From: Streptomyces sp. NRRL F-4489 | Lineage (GTDB): Bacteria; Actinomycetota; Actinomycetes; Streptomycetales; Streptomycetaceae | Reading direction: 5' to 3' | Assembly (NCBI RefSeq): GCF_001509485.1 | Contig: NZ_LLZI01000169.1 | Location: forward strand, 7,547-71,546 | Length of the DNA: 64,000 bases | Translations under genes and position numbers: made by a program | The notes under the pieces: model-generated | What the model was told of the DNA's origin: nothing | What the model saw: only the letters and a program-made list of their open reading frames with translations | The model's database searches: none | In this document: one piece after another, positions 25,290 to 34,800 of the stretch | Layout of the letters: the number at the start of each line of letters is the position of its first letter | Numbering within the stretch: the stretch's first letter is position 1

Positions 25290-26245
25290 GGGTGCTGCTC
25301 ATCGGTGCCAACGGGTACCTCGGCCGCTATGTCGCCGACCGCCTGCTCGCCGACCCCGCCGTCCAGCTCACCGCCCTCGGGCGGGGCGACGACGCCGACG
25401 TCCGCTTCGACCTGGCCACCGGCAGCCCCGGGGCGCTGACCCGTTTCCTCGACGCGGTGCACCCCGGAGTGGTCGTCAACTGCGCCGGCACCACCCGGGG
25501 CGGCGCCCGCGAGCTGACCCGGCACAACACCGTCGCGGTCGCCACCATCTGCGAATCGCTGCGCCGCAGCGGCTGCGGCGCCCGCCTCGTCCACCTGGGG
25601 TGCGCGTCGGAATACGGGCCGTCGCAGCCCGGTTCGTCCACCGCCGAGGACGCGGTGCCGCGGCCCGGCGGCCCCTACGGGGTCAGCAAGCTGGCCGCCA
25701 CCGAGCTGGTGCTCGGCTCCGGGCTGGACGCGGTGGTGCTGCGGGTCTTCTCGCCGGTCGGGCCCGGTACGCCGGCCGGGTCGCCGCTGGGGCGGCTGGC
25801 CGAGGCGATGCGGCGGGCCATGCAGTCCGGGGACAACGAGCTGAAGCTGGGCGGGCTCGGCGTGCAGCGGGACTTCGTCGACGTCCGGGACGTGGCGCGG
25901 GCGGTGCACGCCGCGTCGCTGTCCGCCGCGCAGGGCGTGGTCAACATCGGGACCGGGCGGGCGGTGCGGCTGCGGGAGGCCGCGGCGGTGCTCGCCCGGG
26001 TCGCCGGCTTCGGCGGCTCGCTGCACGAACTCGACTCGCCGCCCGCCCGGTTGGTCATCCCGGCGCCCGCCTCCGACGGCCACCCGGGGGGCGCGCCGCC
26101 CACCGCGTACCCGTACCCGGACGGCTGCGGCACCTGGCAGCAGGCCGACGTCCGGACCGCCCGCGACCGGCTCGGCTGGCGCCCGCGGATCGCCCTGGAG
26201 GAGTCGCTGGCCGACATCTGGATGGAGGCCGCCTGCCGCATCTGA
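25286..26245 (+). CDS. NAD-dependent epimerase/dehydratase
   Basis: Encodes 319 residues of an extended short-chain dehydrogenase. The Rossmann motif GANGYLG is at residues 7-13; VVNCAGTTRGGA and HLGCASEYG (the active-site Ser/Thr strand) follow, and YGVSK supplies the catalytic Tyr and Lys. RDFVDVRDVARAV and VVNIGTGRAVRLRE are typical of nucleotide-sugar epimerases. It probably supplies an activated sugar to the PelF-like transferase of the same operon. The substrate is not predictable. AGGGGGG lies 6 bases before the ATG, and the start overlaps the small upstream frame. Confidence 0.87.
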   Translation: MRVLLIGANGYLGRYVADRLLADPAVQLTALGRGDDADVRFDLATGSPGALTRFLDAVHPGVVVNCAGTTRGGARELTRHNTVAVATICESLRRSGCGARLVHLGCASEYGPSQPGSSTAEDAVPRPGGPYGVSKLAATELVLGSGLDAVVLRVFSPVGPGTPAGSPLGRLAEAMRRAMQSGDNELKLGGLGVQRDFVDVRDVARAVHAASLSAAQGVVNIGTGRAVRLREAAAVLARVAGFGGSLHELDSPPARLVIPAPASDGHPGGAPPTAYPYPDGCGTWQQADVRTARDRLGWRPRIALEESLADIWMEAACRI

Positions 26246-26518
26246 GGCGGCGCGCGGCTCTCCTCCTGAGACGGGCGTCCGCATACTGGGACGCCGCGGC
26301 TATCGGGCCAGGCCACCGGGCCGCCCCCGCGCCCCCGAGGGCGGCCCGCGCTCCTCTCCGGCCCCTGCCCGGCCACTGGGACGAATCCGTCTCGCGCATC
26401 GGACCGGGTGTCTCGGAATGAAGAAGGGCGTGGCAGTGTTACGGGAAGAACCATCTCCGCCGTACCCGGCTCCGGCCGGGGCGGGGGAACCCCATCGAGA
26501 CCGACCAACGGAGTCCCC

Positions 26519-27697
26519 GTGTCGCTGCCACCCCTGGTCGAGCCCGCTCCGGAGCTCACCGTCGACGAGGTCCGCAGGTACTCCCGCCACCTGATCATCC
26601 CCGATGTGGGGATGGACGGGCAGAAGCGGCTGAAGAACGCCAAGGTGCTGTGTGTCGGCGCCGGCGGCCTGGGCTCGCCCGCGCTGATGTACCTCGCGGC
26701 GGCCGGCGTCGGCACGCTCGGCATCGTGGAGTTCGACGAGGTCGACGAGTCGAACCTCCAGCGCCAGATCATCCACAGCCAGGCGGACATCGGCCGCTCC
26801 AAGGCGGCCTCCGCCAAGGACACCGTGCTCGGCATCAACCCCTACGTCACGGTCAACCTCCACGAGGAGCGCCTGGACTCCACCAATGTGATGGAGCTCT
26901 TCGCGCAGTACGACCTGATCGTCGACGGCACGGACAACTTCGCCACCCGCTATCTGGTCAACGACGCCTGCGTACTGCTGAACAAGCCGTACGTCTGGGG
27001 TTCCATCTACCGCTTCGACGGCCAGGCGTCGGTCTTCTGGAGCGAGCACGGCCCGTGCTACCGCTGCCTGTACCCCGAGCCCCCGCCGCCGGGCATGGTG
27101 CCCTCCTGCGCCGAGGGCGGCGTCCTCGGCGTGCTGTGCGCCTCCATCGGCTCCATCCAGGTCAACGAGGCCATCAAGCTGCTCGCCGGCATCGGCGACC
27201 CGCTGGTCGGCCGCCTGATGATCTACGACGCGCTGGAGATGACGTACCGCCAGGTCAAGGTCCGCAAGGACCCCAACTGCGCGGTCTGCGGTGAGAACCC
27301 CACCGTCACCGAGCTGATCGACTACGAGGCGTTCTGCGGTGTGGTCTCCGAGGAGGCCCAGCAGGCGGCGGCCGGCTCCACGATCACTCCCAAGCAGCTC
27401 AAGGAGTGGATCGACAACGACGAGAAGATCGACATCATCGACGTCCGGGAGCCGAACGAGTTCGAGATCGTCTCGATCCCCGGCGCCCGCCTGATCCCCA
27501 AGAACGAGTTCCTGATGGGCACCGCCCTCCAGGACCTCCCGCAGGACAAGAAGATCGTCCTGCACTGCAAGACCGGCGTCCGCTCCGCCGAGGTCCTCGC
27601 GGTCCTGAAGTCCGCGGGCTTCGCCGACGCGGTCCACGTCGGCGGCGGCGTCATCGGCTGGGTCAACACGATCGAGCCGGAGAAGCCGGTTTACTGA
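26519..27697 (+). CDS. moeZ: adenylyltransferase/sulfurtransferase MoeZ
   Basis: Encodes 392 residues. The E1-like domain has the ATP site GAGGLGSP (47-54), DEVDESNLQRQIIH, and the zinc cysteines CYRCLYPEP and CAVCGEN. The C-terminal rhodanese domain (about 290-392) has the persulfide loop CKTGVRS. MoeZ adenylates small sulfur-carrier proteins (MoaD-, ThiS- and CysO-like) and loads sulfur on them for molybdopterin, thiamin and cysteine synthesis, and in some actinomycetes for natural products. The GTG start follows GGAG by 5 bases. A molybdopterin partner, moaE, lies in this window at 54629. A strong hairpin follows the gene. It is positional ortholog of Rv3206c (moeB1). Confidence 0.95.
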   Translation: MSLPPLVEPAPELTVDEVRRYSRHLIIPDVGMDGQKRLKNAKVLCVGAGGLGSPALMYLAAAGVGTLGIVEFDEVDESNLQRQIIHSQADIGRSKAASAKDTVLGINPYVTVNLHEERLDSTNVMELFAQYDLIVDGTDNFATRYLVNDACVLLNKPYVWGSIYRFDGQASVFWSEHGPCYRCLYPEPPPPGMVPSCAEGGVLGVLCASIGSIQVNEAIKLLAGIGDPLVGRLMIYDALEMTYRQVKVRKDPNCAVCGENPTVTELIDYEAFCGVVSEEAQQAAAGSTITPKQLKEWIDNDEKIDIIDVREPNEFEIVSIPGARLIPKNEFLMGTALQDLPQDKKIVLHCKTGVRSAEVLAVLKSAGFADAVHVGGGVIGWVNTIEPEKPVY

Positions 27698-27730
27698 TCG
27701 TTTTCCGGGAGATGTCCCGGGCGGTTATGT

Positions 27731-27769
27731 GAAAGGCGCCGGTCCGTATGTCGCGGACCGGCGCCTTTC
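27731..27769. terminator. bidirectional terminator between moeZ and LPGS-like gene
   Basis: A perfect 16-bp stem (27731-27746 with 27754-27769) with a 7-base loop lies between convergent genes. The arm ends CCTTTC on each strand, giving a short T-run in both directions. Confidence 0.85.
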
Positions 27770-27816
27770 GTGTGCCCGGGGCCGGCGCCGGGTGGCCCGT
27801 TGGCCGGGGGCCTCGC

Positions 27817-30800
27817 TCAGATCTCGCCTTTGCGGGTCATGAAGGTGAAGGCGAGCCAGCCGGGGAGGACCGGCAGCCAGAAGACCATCAGGCGGAAGAG
27901 GAGGACGGCGGGCAGGGCCGTGTCGGCGGGCAGGCCGCCGAAGGTCAGGGCGCCGATCAGGGCGGCCTCGACGGCGCCCACGCCGCCCGGGGTCGGGGCG
28001 GCCGAGCCCAGTGCGTTGCCGGCCAGGAAGGCCACCGCGATACCGGCGTAGCTGATCTGGTCGCCGCCGCCGAACGCCCGGATCGAGGCGTCCAGGCACA
28101 TCACGTTCGCCGCCGTCAGCAGCAGCATGCCGCCGATGCCGGTGACCAGCTTGCGCGGCCGCTGGAGGATGTCCAGCATCCGCGGCACCACCCCGGCGAA
28201 CAGCGACCGCAGCCGGGTCACCACGAACTTGCGCAGCGCCGGCACCGCCGTGACCACCAGGACCAGCACCGCGACCGTCAGCAGACCGGCGATGACCGTC
28301 CGGGACGGCGAGATCTGCGGCGCGTGCTCGGTGCCGGTCAGATAGCCGAACGCCAGCAGCAGGATGATGTGGCTGCCCAGCCCGAACAGCTGGGACGCGC
28401 CGACGCTCGCCACCGCCAGGCCCGGCCGCACACCGGCCCGCTGGAGGAAGCGGGTGTTCAGCGCCACCCCGCCGATCGCGGTCGGCGCGACGAGCTTCAC
28501 GAAGTCGCCCGCCACCTGCGCGTTCAGCGTCCGGAGGAAGGAGACCTTCTCGGTGACGAAGCCGAGCAGGCTCATCGCCGCCGCGACGTACGTCAGCGCC
28601 GAGAAGAACGCGGCCACCAGGACCCACACCCACCGGGCCTGGTTGATCACATCGTTGAGGTTGAAGTTGGTGAGCTGCGACAGCAGCACGTACGCGGCGA
28701 ACGCGCCCGCGATCCAGCTGATGAGGATGCGCGGGCTCAGCCGCTCCAGCTTGGCCGGCTCGATCACCGCGGTCGGCCGGACCAGCAGCACCTGCCGGCG
28801 GATCTGGGCGAGCAGATCCTCCTCCAGGGCCTCCTCCGACGCCTCCTCCAGGGCCCGCTTCTCGGCGGACTTCTCGGCGTTGCGCAGGGCCCGCAGCGCC
28901 TTGCGGTCCTGGGGGCCCTGGGCCTCCCGGGCGCGCGCCTCCTTGGCGGCCTGCGACGCGGCGAGCACCGCCTCGCGCTCCCGTTTGGCGCGCTCCCGGG
29001 CCCGCTGGCGCAGCGTGGCGCGGGTGGTGCGGCTGAGCGCGATCGGCTGGAGCAGCGGCAGGCTGTCGGCCACCGCGTCCGGGCCGAGGACCTCGACCGC
29101 CGCGGCGACCGCCCGTTCGGCGCCCACCCGCAGACCGCAGGTGGCCAGCAGCTGGGCGATGTCCATCCGCAGCACCAGATCGCCGGCGGCGATCTCCCCG
29201 CCCCGCAGATCGGTCAGCACGATATTGCCGGAACGATCCACCAGCAGCGCGTCCCCGACCAGCCGCCGGTGCGCGATCCGGCGCGACTGGAGCGCGGCCA
29301 CCTGCCGCCAGGCGCTGTGCATCAGCTCGTCGGTGATCTCCTCGTCCGCGAGCTGGTCGAGGGTGCGGCCGCCGATGTGCTCGTAGACCAGCATCACCGC
29401 GTCCGGGCCCAGCTCGGAGGTGGCGATCAGCTTGGGCGCGGCGGCGCCGGCCGCGATCGCGGCGTACGCCAGCAGCGCCTCCTGCTCCAGGGCCTGGCGC
29501 AGGGACTGCAGGCTGCGGCGCTGGTTGATGCCGCGCAGCGACAGCCGCCGCCACACCCGGTAGAAGAAGCCCTGGGCCTGCTGCTCGCGGTCGACCACGG
29601 TGACGTCGATGGGCGGGCCGTCCTCCAGGGTGACGAGGTAGCGGCGGCCCCGGTCGGCGTGCTCGGGGGCGGCGTCCTCCGCGCGCCGGGCGCTCACCGG
29701 CCGGAAGCCGACCCGGCGCAGACCGGCGAGGAGGGTCTGGCCCGTGGGGCGGACGTTGGGGGAGCCGACCGCGTAGAGGGTGCCGAACGCGACGGTCCAG
29801 CCGATCAGCACCGTCACCACGATGGCGAACGGCGTGGTGTACCGGCCGATCAGCACGGCGAACGCGTCCAGCAGCAGGACGCACCACATCGCCACCCGCC
29901 ACCGGGGGCGCCGGGACATCCCGACCGCCGTCATGTAGGCGATGACCGGCGCGAGGTAGCTGTGGACGGGCGCGGAGAGCGCCCCGTTGGCCAGCGGCTG
30001 GGTGAGCGCGCTGCGGATCGAGGCGGGGGCGGATTCGGCCACCCACAGGTCGGTGGCGAGCGAGACCCCGTGCGCGAGCACGGCGGCCAGTACGCCGTCC
30101 GCGATGCGCAGTCCATCCCGTTTGATCAGGCGCTCGACGGCGTACGCCACCGGGACGATCAGGACCAGGACGCTGGAGGTCAGGCCGGCGAGGTTGATCA
30201 GCAGCGGCGGGGCCGCGCCGGCGCCCTGGCCGATGTCGTTCTTCAGGCCCTGGGTGGTGCCGTGCGCGAACGTCGCCAGGCCCAGCACCAGCGCGATACC
30301 GGCGATGCCGAGCAGCAGGCGGAGCAGGTCGGCGGGGCGGTGCACCCGGGCGGGGAGCAGCGGCTCGTCGACGGCCAGGCGGTCGGGGTTGAACGCGCCG
30401 GTGTCGGGGCGGCCCGGGGGGCTCGGGGGGCCGGAGGGGTCCTGGGGGGCCGCCGGGTCGGGCGCGGGCTCGTGGGCGGGCTCGTGGGCGGTGTCCTGCC
30501 CCGACTCGTGCCCCGGCTCGCGCTCCGGATCGTGCTCCGGCTCGTGCGCGGTGTCGCGCGCGGGCTCGTGCTCCGGCTCGTGCGGTGGCTCGTCCGCCGC
30601 GTCCCGCGCCGCTGCTTGCGCCGTGCCCTGCGCCGTGTCCTGCGCCGGCTCCTTGGTCCGCCGCACGGGCTGCTGCCGCTCGGGTGGCTCGGGCGCCGTG
30701 GGCCGGCCCGGCCTCGCGGACGCCTCGGGTCGTTCGGCCTTCTCGATCGTGCTCGCCTTTTCGGTAGCGGGAGCCGTGGCCGGCCCCCGTTGCTGCTTCC

Positions 30801-30957
30801 CCTGGTCCGCCGCCCGCGGCCCCTGCGGCCGCGCCGTTCCGGCGGTCGGTTCCGGGGCGGTGCCGGTGGCGTCCGCGGCCAGCGCGTCAGGGGCGCCCGC
30901 CTCCCGTGGAGGCGCCGCACCCTGCTGCTCGGCCGTCTCTTCTTGATCTCGTATCAC
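27817..30957 (-). CDS. lysyl-PG synthase-like TM protein with kinase-like domain
   Basis: Encodes 1046 residues. The first 220 are a disordered Glu/Pro/His repeat region with many EPEHEPARD-like units. A group of membrane helices follows (about 225-440). A cytoplasmic kinase-like domain (about 480-680) contains LVYEHIGGRTLDQL and AHRRLVGDALLVDRSGNIVLTDLRGGE; the catalytic HRD Asp appears to be Arg and the metal-binding Asn is not evident, so it may be a pseudokinase. The C-terminus (about 745-1046) is the LPG-synthase/UPF0104 flippase-like membrane domain (TFGGLPADTALPAVLLFRL at the end). Its role may be lipid handling. The GTG start has only a weak ribosome site, so the N-terminus is uncertain. 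Confidence 0.8.
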   Translation of the reverse strand: MIRDQEETAEQQGAAPPREAGAPDALAADATGTAPEPTAGTARPQGPRAADQGKQQRGPATAPATEKASTIEKAERPEASARPGRPTAPEPPERQQPVRRTKEPAQDTAQGTAQAAARDAADEPPHEPEHEPARDTAHEPEHDPEREPGHESGQDTAHEPAHEPAPDPAAPQDPSGPPSPPGRPDTGAFNPDRLAVDEPLLPARVHRPADLLRLLLGIAGIALVLGLATFAHGTTQGLKNDIGQGAGAAPPLLINLAGLTSSVLVLIVPVAYAVERLIKRDGLRIADGVLAAVLAHGVSLATDLWVAESAPASIRSALTQPLANGALSAPVHSYLAPVIAYMTAVGMSRRPRWRVAMWCVLLLDAFAVLIGRYTTPFAIVVTVLIGWTVAFGTLYAVGSPNVRPTGQTLLAGLRRVGFRPVSARRAEDAAPEHADRGRRYLVTLEDGPPIDVTVVDREQQAQGFFYRVWRRLSLRGINQRRSLQSLRQALEQEALLAYAAIAAGAAAPKLIATSELGPDAVMLVYEHIGGRTLDQLADEEITDELMHSAWRQVAALQSRRIAHRRLVGDALLVDRSGNIVLTDLRGGEIAAGDLVLRMDIAQLLATCGLRVGAERAVAAAVEVLGPDAVADSLPLLQPIALSRTTRATLRQRARERAKREREAVLAASQAAKEARAREAQGPQDRKALRALRNAEKSAEKRALEEASEEALEEDLLAQIRRQVLLVRPTAVIEPAKLERLSPRILISWIAGAFAAYVLLSQLTNFNLNDVINQARWVWVLVAAFFSALTYVAAAMSLLGFVTEKVSFLRTLNAQVAGDFVKLVAPTAIGGVALNTRFLQRAGVRPGLAVASVGASQLFGLGSHIILLLAFGYLTGTEHAPQISPSRTVIAGLLTVAVLVLVVTAVPALRKFVVTRLRSLFAGVVPRMLDILQRPRKLVTGIGGMLLLTAANVMCLDASIRAFGGGDQISYAGIAVAFLAGNALGSAAPTPGGVGAVEAALIGALTFGGLPADTALPAVLLFRLMVFWLPVLPGWLAFTFMTRKGEI

Positions 30958-31116
30958 CAGTCACCGTCCGGAAGATGGTGGCACGGCCGTCCGGCCCGGG
31001 GAGGCATCAGGGTGCATTTGGGGGCCACGGAAAGTGGAACCACCGCCACCGCCAACGGTCCGCCGACCGCCCGCACGCTCGCCCCGGCCGGTGCGGAAGC
31101 CGGGCGTCCACCCCCA

Positions 31117-31139
31117 TTGTCGGTGGTGTGCGGCAGGAT
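31117..31139 (+). promoter_or_regulatory. RecA-independent DNA-damage (PafBC-type) promoter of ATL gene
   Basis: TTGTCGGTG (31117-31125), N8, CAGGAT (31134-31139), then 7 bases to the ATG at 31147. The 9-mer and spacing match the mycobacterial RecA-NDp motif TTGTCRGTG-N8-TANNNT bound by PafBC, except for C at the first -10 position. Confidence 0.7.
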
Positions 31140-31146
31140 GGACCGA

Positions 31147-31689
31147 ATGAAGGGGAGCGGAGACACGGCCGGGGAATCGGACCGCGCCGGCGGCGCCGCC
31201 GACCGCGCGGTGCGGGCCGGCGACACGCCGGGAGGCCGGGTCGGGGCGCCGGGCCGGGACGGCCGCGAGGACGACGGCCGCGCGGACGAGGTGCACGCCG
31301 TCAGCGCCGAGCTGCCGGATTACGCGGAGCGGGTGCTCGGGGTCGCCGAGCTGATCCCGCCCGGCAGGGTCATGACGTACGGGGACGTCGCGGAGTGGCT
31401 GAAGGGCGAGGAGGCACCCGCCGGGCCCCCGGTGGGCGGCGGGCCCCGGCAGGTGGGGCGGGTGATGGCCCTCTACGGGGGCGCGGTGCCCTGGTGGCGG
31501 GTGGTGCGCGCGGACGGCGTCCTGCTCCCCGGCAGCGAGCTGCGCGCCCTGGCCCACTACCGCGCCGAGGGCACGCCCCTGCGCGGCGCGTCGGCCGCGT
31601 CCGAGGGCCACATACCGCGGATCGACATGCGTCGGGCCCGGTGGGACGGCGGGGAGGGGAGCGGCGGGGGGGGTTCGGCGGGGGGCTGA
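31147..31689 (+). CDS. alkyltransferase-like (ATL) DNA-repair protein
   Basis: Encodes 180 residues. The first 50 or so are a charged, disordered lead; then comes the MGMT DNA-binding domain (YAERVLGVAELIPPGRVMTYGDVAEWL, and GRVMALYGGAVPWWRVVRADGVLLPG). In methyltransferases the active site is PCHRV; here the cysteine position is Trp (PWWRV), so the protein cannot accept a methyl group. ATL proteins instead bind O6-alkylguanine and pass it to nucleotide excision repair. The ATG at 31147 is chosen because it lies 7 bases after the -10 box of a DNA-damage promoter; ATG 31138 is alternative. It precedes adnA by 158 bases; the order matches Rv3204-Rv3202c. Confidence 0.88.
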   Translation: MKGSGDTAGESDRAGGAADRAVRAGDTPGGRVGAPGRDGREDDGRADEVHAVSAELPDYAERVLGVAELIPPGRVMTYGDVAEWLKGEEAPAGPPVGGGPRQVGRVMALYGGAVPWWRVVRADGVLLPGSELRALAHYRAEGTPLRGASAASEGHIPRIDMRRARWDGGEGSGGGGSAGG

Positions 31690-31847
31690 CCGGGTTCCGT
31701 TCCCGGAGCGGGTACGGTCGAGGGCCTGCCGCCGCGCCGGACGCCCCGCCGCGCCGGACGCCCCCGCGCCCCGGACGGCCGCGCCGCCCGGCGGGCACCG
31801 CACCCGACCAGCAGCTTCAGCACCTCTCCCCAGGACCGGCGATCCAC

Positions 31848-34800
31848 GTGAGTTCCTCCTTCCCGGCCGGCCCGGCCGCGCAGCCCCGCGAGGGGGCGCG
31901 GCGGGCCGCCCCCGGCGCGTACCGGCTGGTGCGCACGCCGCCGGAGCGGACCCGGCCGCCGGTCCTGGACGCCGCCCAGCGCGCCGTCGTGGCGCACCGC
32001 GAGGGCCCGCTGCTGGTGCTCGCCGGACCCGGTACGGGCAAGACCACGACGCTGGTCGAATCCGTGGCGCGCCGCGTCCGGGAGGGCGCCGACCCGGAGC
32101 GGATCCTCGTCCTCACCTTCAGCCGGAAGGCCGCCGTCGCCCTCCGGGACCGGCTCGCGGCCCGGTTGGCCGACCCGGACGACGCGCCGTCCACCGGGCG
32201 CCGGCCCGGAGTTCCCCAGGCCACCACTTTTCACTCTTTCTGCTACGCCCTGGTCCGCGCCCACCAGGACGCCGACCTCTTCGCCGACCCGCTGCGGCTG
32301 CTGTCCGGCCCCGAGCAGGACCTCGTCGTCCGCGAGCTGCTGGCGGGCCAGGCCGAACTGGCCGGCGCCGGCCGCGCCCGGGTGACCTGGCCGGACGAGC
32401 TGCGCGCCTGCCTGACCACCCGCGGTTTCGCCGACGAGGTCCGCGCGGTGCTGGCCCGCAGCCGCGAACTGGGCCTGGGCCCGGACGCGCTGGGCGCCTT
32501 CGCCCGCCGCACCGGCCGCCCCGACTGGCAGGCCGCCGCCGCCTTCCTGGCCGAATACCTCGACGTGCTGGACGCCCAGGGCGTACTGGACTACGCCGAG
32601 CTGGTGCACCGCGCGGTACTGCTGGCCGAGCGGCCGGAGACCGCCGCCCGGCTGGCCGGCGCCTACGACGCGGTCTACGTGGACGAATACCAGGACACCG
32701 ACGCCGCCCAGGTACGGCTGCTGCGCGCGCTCGCCGGGAACGAGGGCGCACCCGCCGCCCCCGGTTCCCCGGGCCGTACGCTGCTGGCCTTCGGGGACCC
32801 GGACCAGTCGATCTACGCCTTCCGGGGCGCCGACGTGAACGGCATCCTCGACTTCCCGGAGACCTTCCGGCGCGCCGACGGCAGCCCCGCCCCGGTGGCC
32901 GTCCTGGGCACCTCCCGGCGCTCCGGCGCCGCCCTGCTGGCCGCCACCCGCCTGATCACCCGCCGGATGCCGCTGACCCGGCTGCCCGCCGACGCGGTCC
33001 GCGCCCACCGCGACCCCGCGCCCGTACGGGACGGCGGCCGGGTCGAGGTCTACACGTACCCGACCCCCGGCGCCGAACTGGACAACGTCGCGGACCTGCT
33101 GCGCCGCGCCCACCTGGAGGAGGGGGTGCCCTGGCGCGAGATGGCGGTGCTGGTGCGCGCCGGGGGGCGCTCGATCCCGGCCGTGCGCCGGGCGCTCACC
33201 GCCGCCGGCATCCCCCTGGACATCGACGGCGACGACCTCCCGCTCCGCCACGAACCGGCCGTCGCCCCGCTGCTGACGGCGCTGCGCGTGGTGGCGGGCG
33301 CCCCGGGCGGCCGGCGCGTACCGGCGCCCGCCCGGCCCGGGGACGACGAGACGGACGGCGGCCAGGACGGCCGGACGGACGGCGACCGGGCGGACGGCGG
33401 CCGGGCCGATGCCCCGTACGGCCCGGAAGCCGGTGCCGCGCCCACCGGTGCCGCGCCCGGCGCGGAAACCGGGACGGACCCCGCCGCCCAGGAGACCCCG
33501 CCCCCGTCGTCCCCCGCCCCCCTCTCCCTCGACCCCGAGACCGCCATCGACCTGCTGACCTCCCCGCTCGGCGGGATGGACGCCGCCGATCTGCGGCGGC
33601 TGGGCCGGGCGCTGCGCGAGGAGGAGCGGGCCGCCGGGCAGGCGGTCCCGGCGCCGTCCGACGAGCTGATCGCCCGCGCGCTGGCCGAGCCCGAGCGCCT
33701 GGTCGCCCACGACCCCGGCTACGCCCGCGGCGCCCAGCGGCTCGGCCTGCTGCTGCGCAAGGCCCGCGAACTCCTCGCCGGCGGCGGCACCGCCGAGGAG
33801 GCCCTGTGGACGCTCTGGGACGGCACCCCGTGGCCCGCGCGGCTGGAGCGCGCCGCCCGCCGCGGCGGCGCCGCCGGCCGCAACGCCGACCGCGACCTGG
33901 ACGCGGTGGTCGCCCTCTTCGAGACCGCGGCCCGCGCCGAGGAGCGCACCGGGGGCCGCGGCGCCCTGAACTTCCTGGAGGAGCTGGCCGCCCAGGACAT
34001 CGCCGCCGACACCCTCACCCGCCGTACGGTCCGCCCGGACGCGGTGCGCCTGATGACCGCGCACCGCGCCAAGGGCCTGGAATGGCGGCTGGTCGTCGTC
34101 ACCGGCGTCCAGGAGGGCCTCTGGCCCGACCTGCGCCGCCGCGGCTCCCTCCTGGAGGCCGACCGGATCGGCCGGGACGGCCTGGCCGAACCGCTCACCC
34201 CCGGAGCCCTGCTCGCCGAGGAGCGCCGGCTGTTCTACGTGGCCGCGACCCGCGCCAAGGAGCGCCTGGTGGTCACCGCCGTCAAGGCCGCGGCCGAGGA
34301 CGGCGACCAGCCCTCCCGGTTCCTGACCGAACTGGGCGTCACCCCCCAGGACGTCACCGGCCGCCCCCGCCGCCCCCTGACCGTCGCCGCCCTCGTCGCG
34401 GAACTACGGGCCACCACCGTCGACCCGGAGGCGAGCCCCGCGCTGCGCGAGGCCGCCGCCCGGCGGCTGGCCAGACTGGCCGCGCTGCGCGACGACGACG
34501 GCTACCCCCTGGTGCCCGCCGCCCACCCGGACAGCTGGTGGGGCCTGCACGACCCCACCCACAACGCGGTCCCGCTGCGCGACCGCGACCGGCCCGTCAC
34601 GCTCTCCGGCAGCGCCCTCGACCAGTTGGCGAACACCTGCGCCCTCCAGTGGTTCCTGGGGCGCGAGGTGAAGGCCGACGCCCCGGCCACCGCCGCCCAG
34701 GGCTTCGGCAACGTCGTCCACGTCCTCGCCGACGAGGTCGCCTCCGGCCGCAGCCCCGCCGACCTCGCCGTCCTGATGGAGCGCCTGGACTCCGTCTGGG

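Noticed and set aside
30906..31847. In-frame N-terminal extension of adnA reaching back over the ATL gene
   Set aside because: The extension is Arg/Gly/Pro-rich, overlaps the ATL gene in another frame, and helicase similarity starts only after the GTG at 31848.
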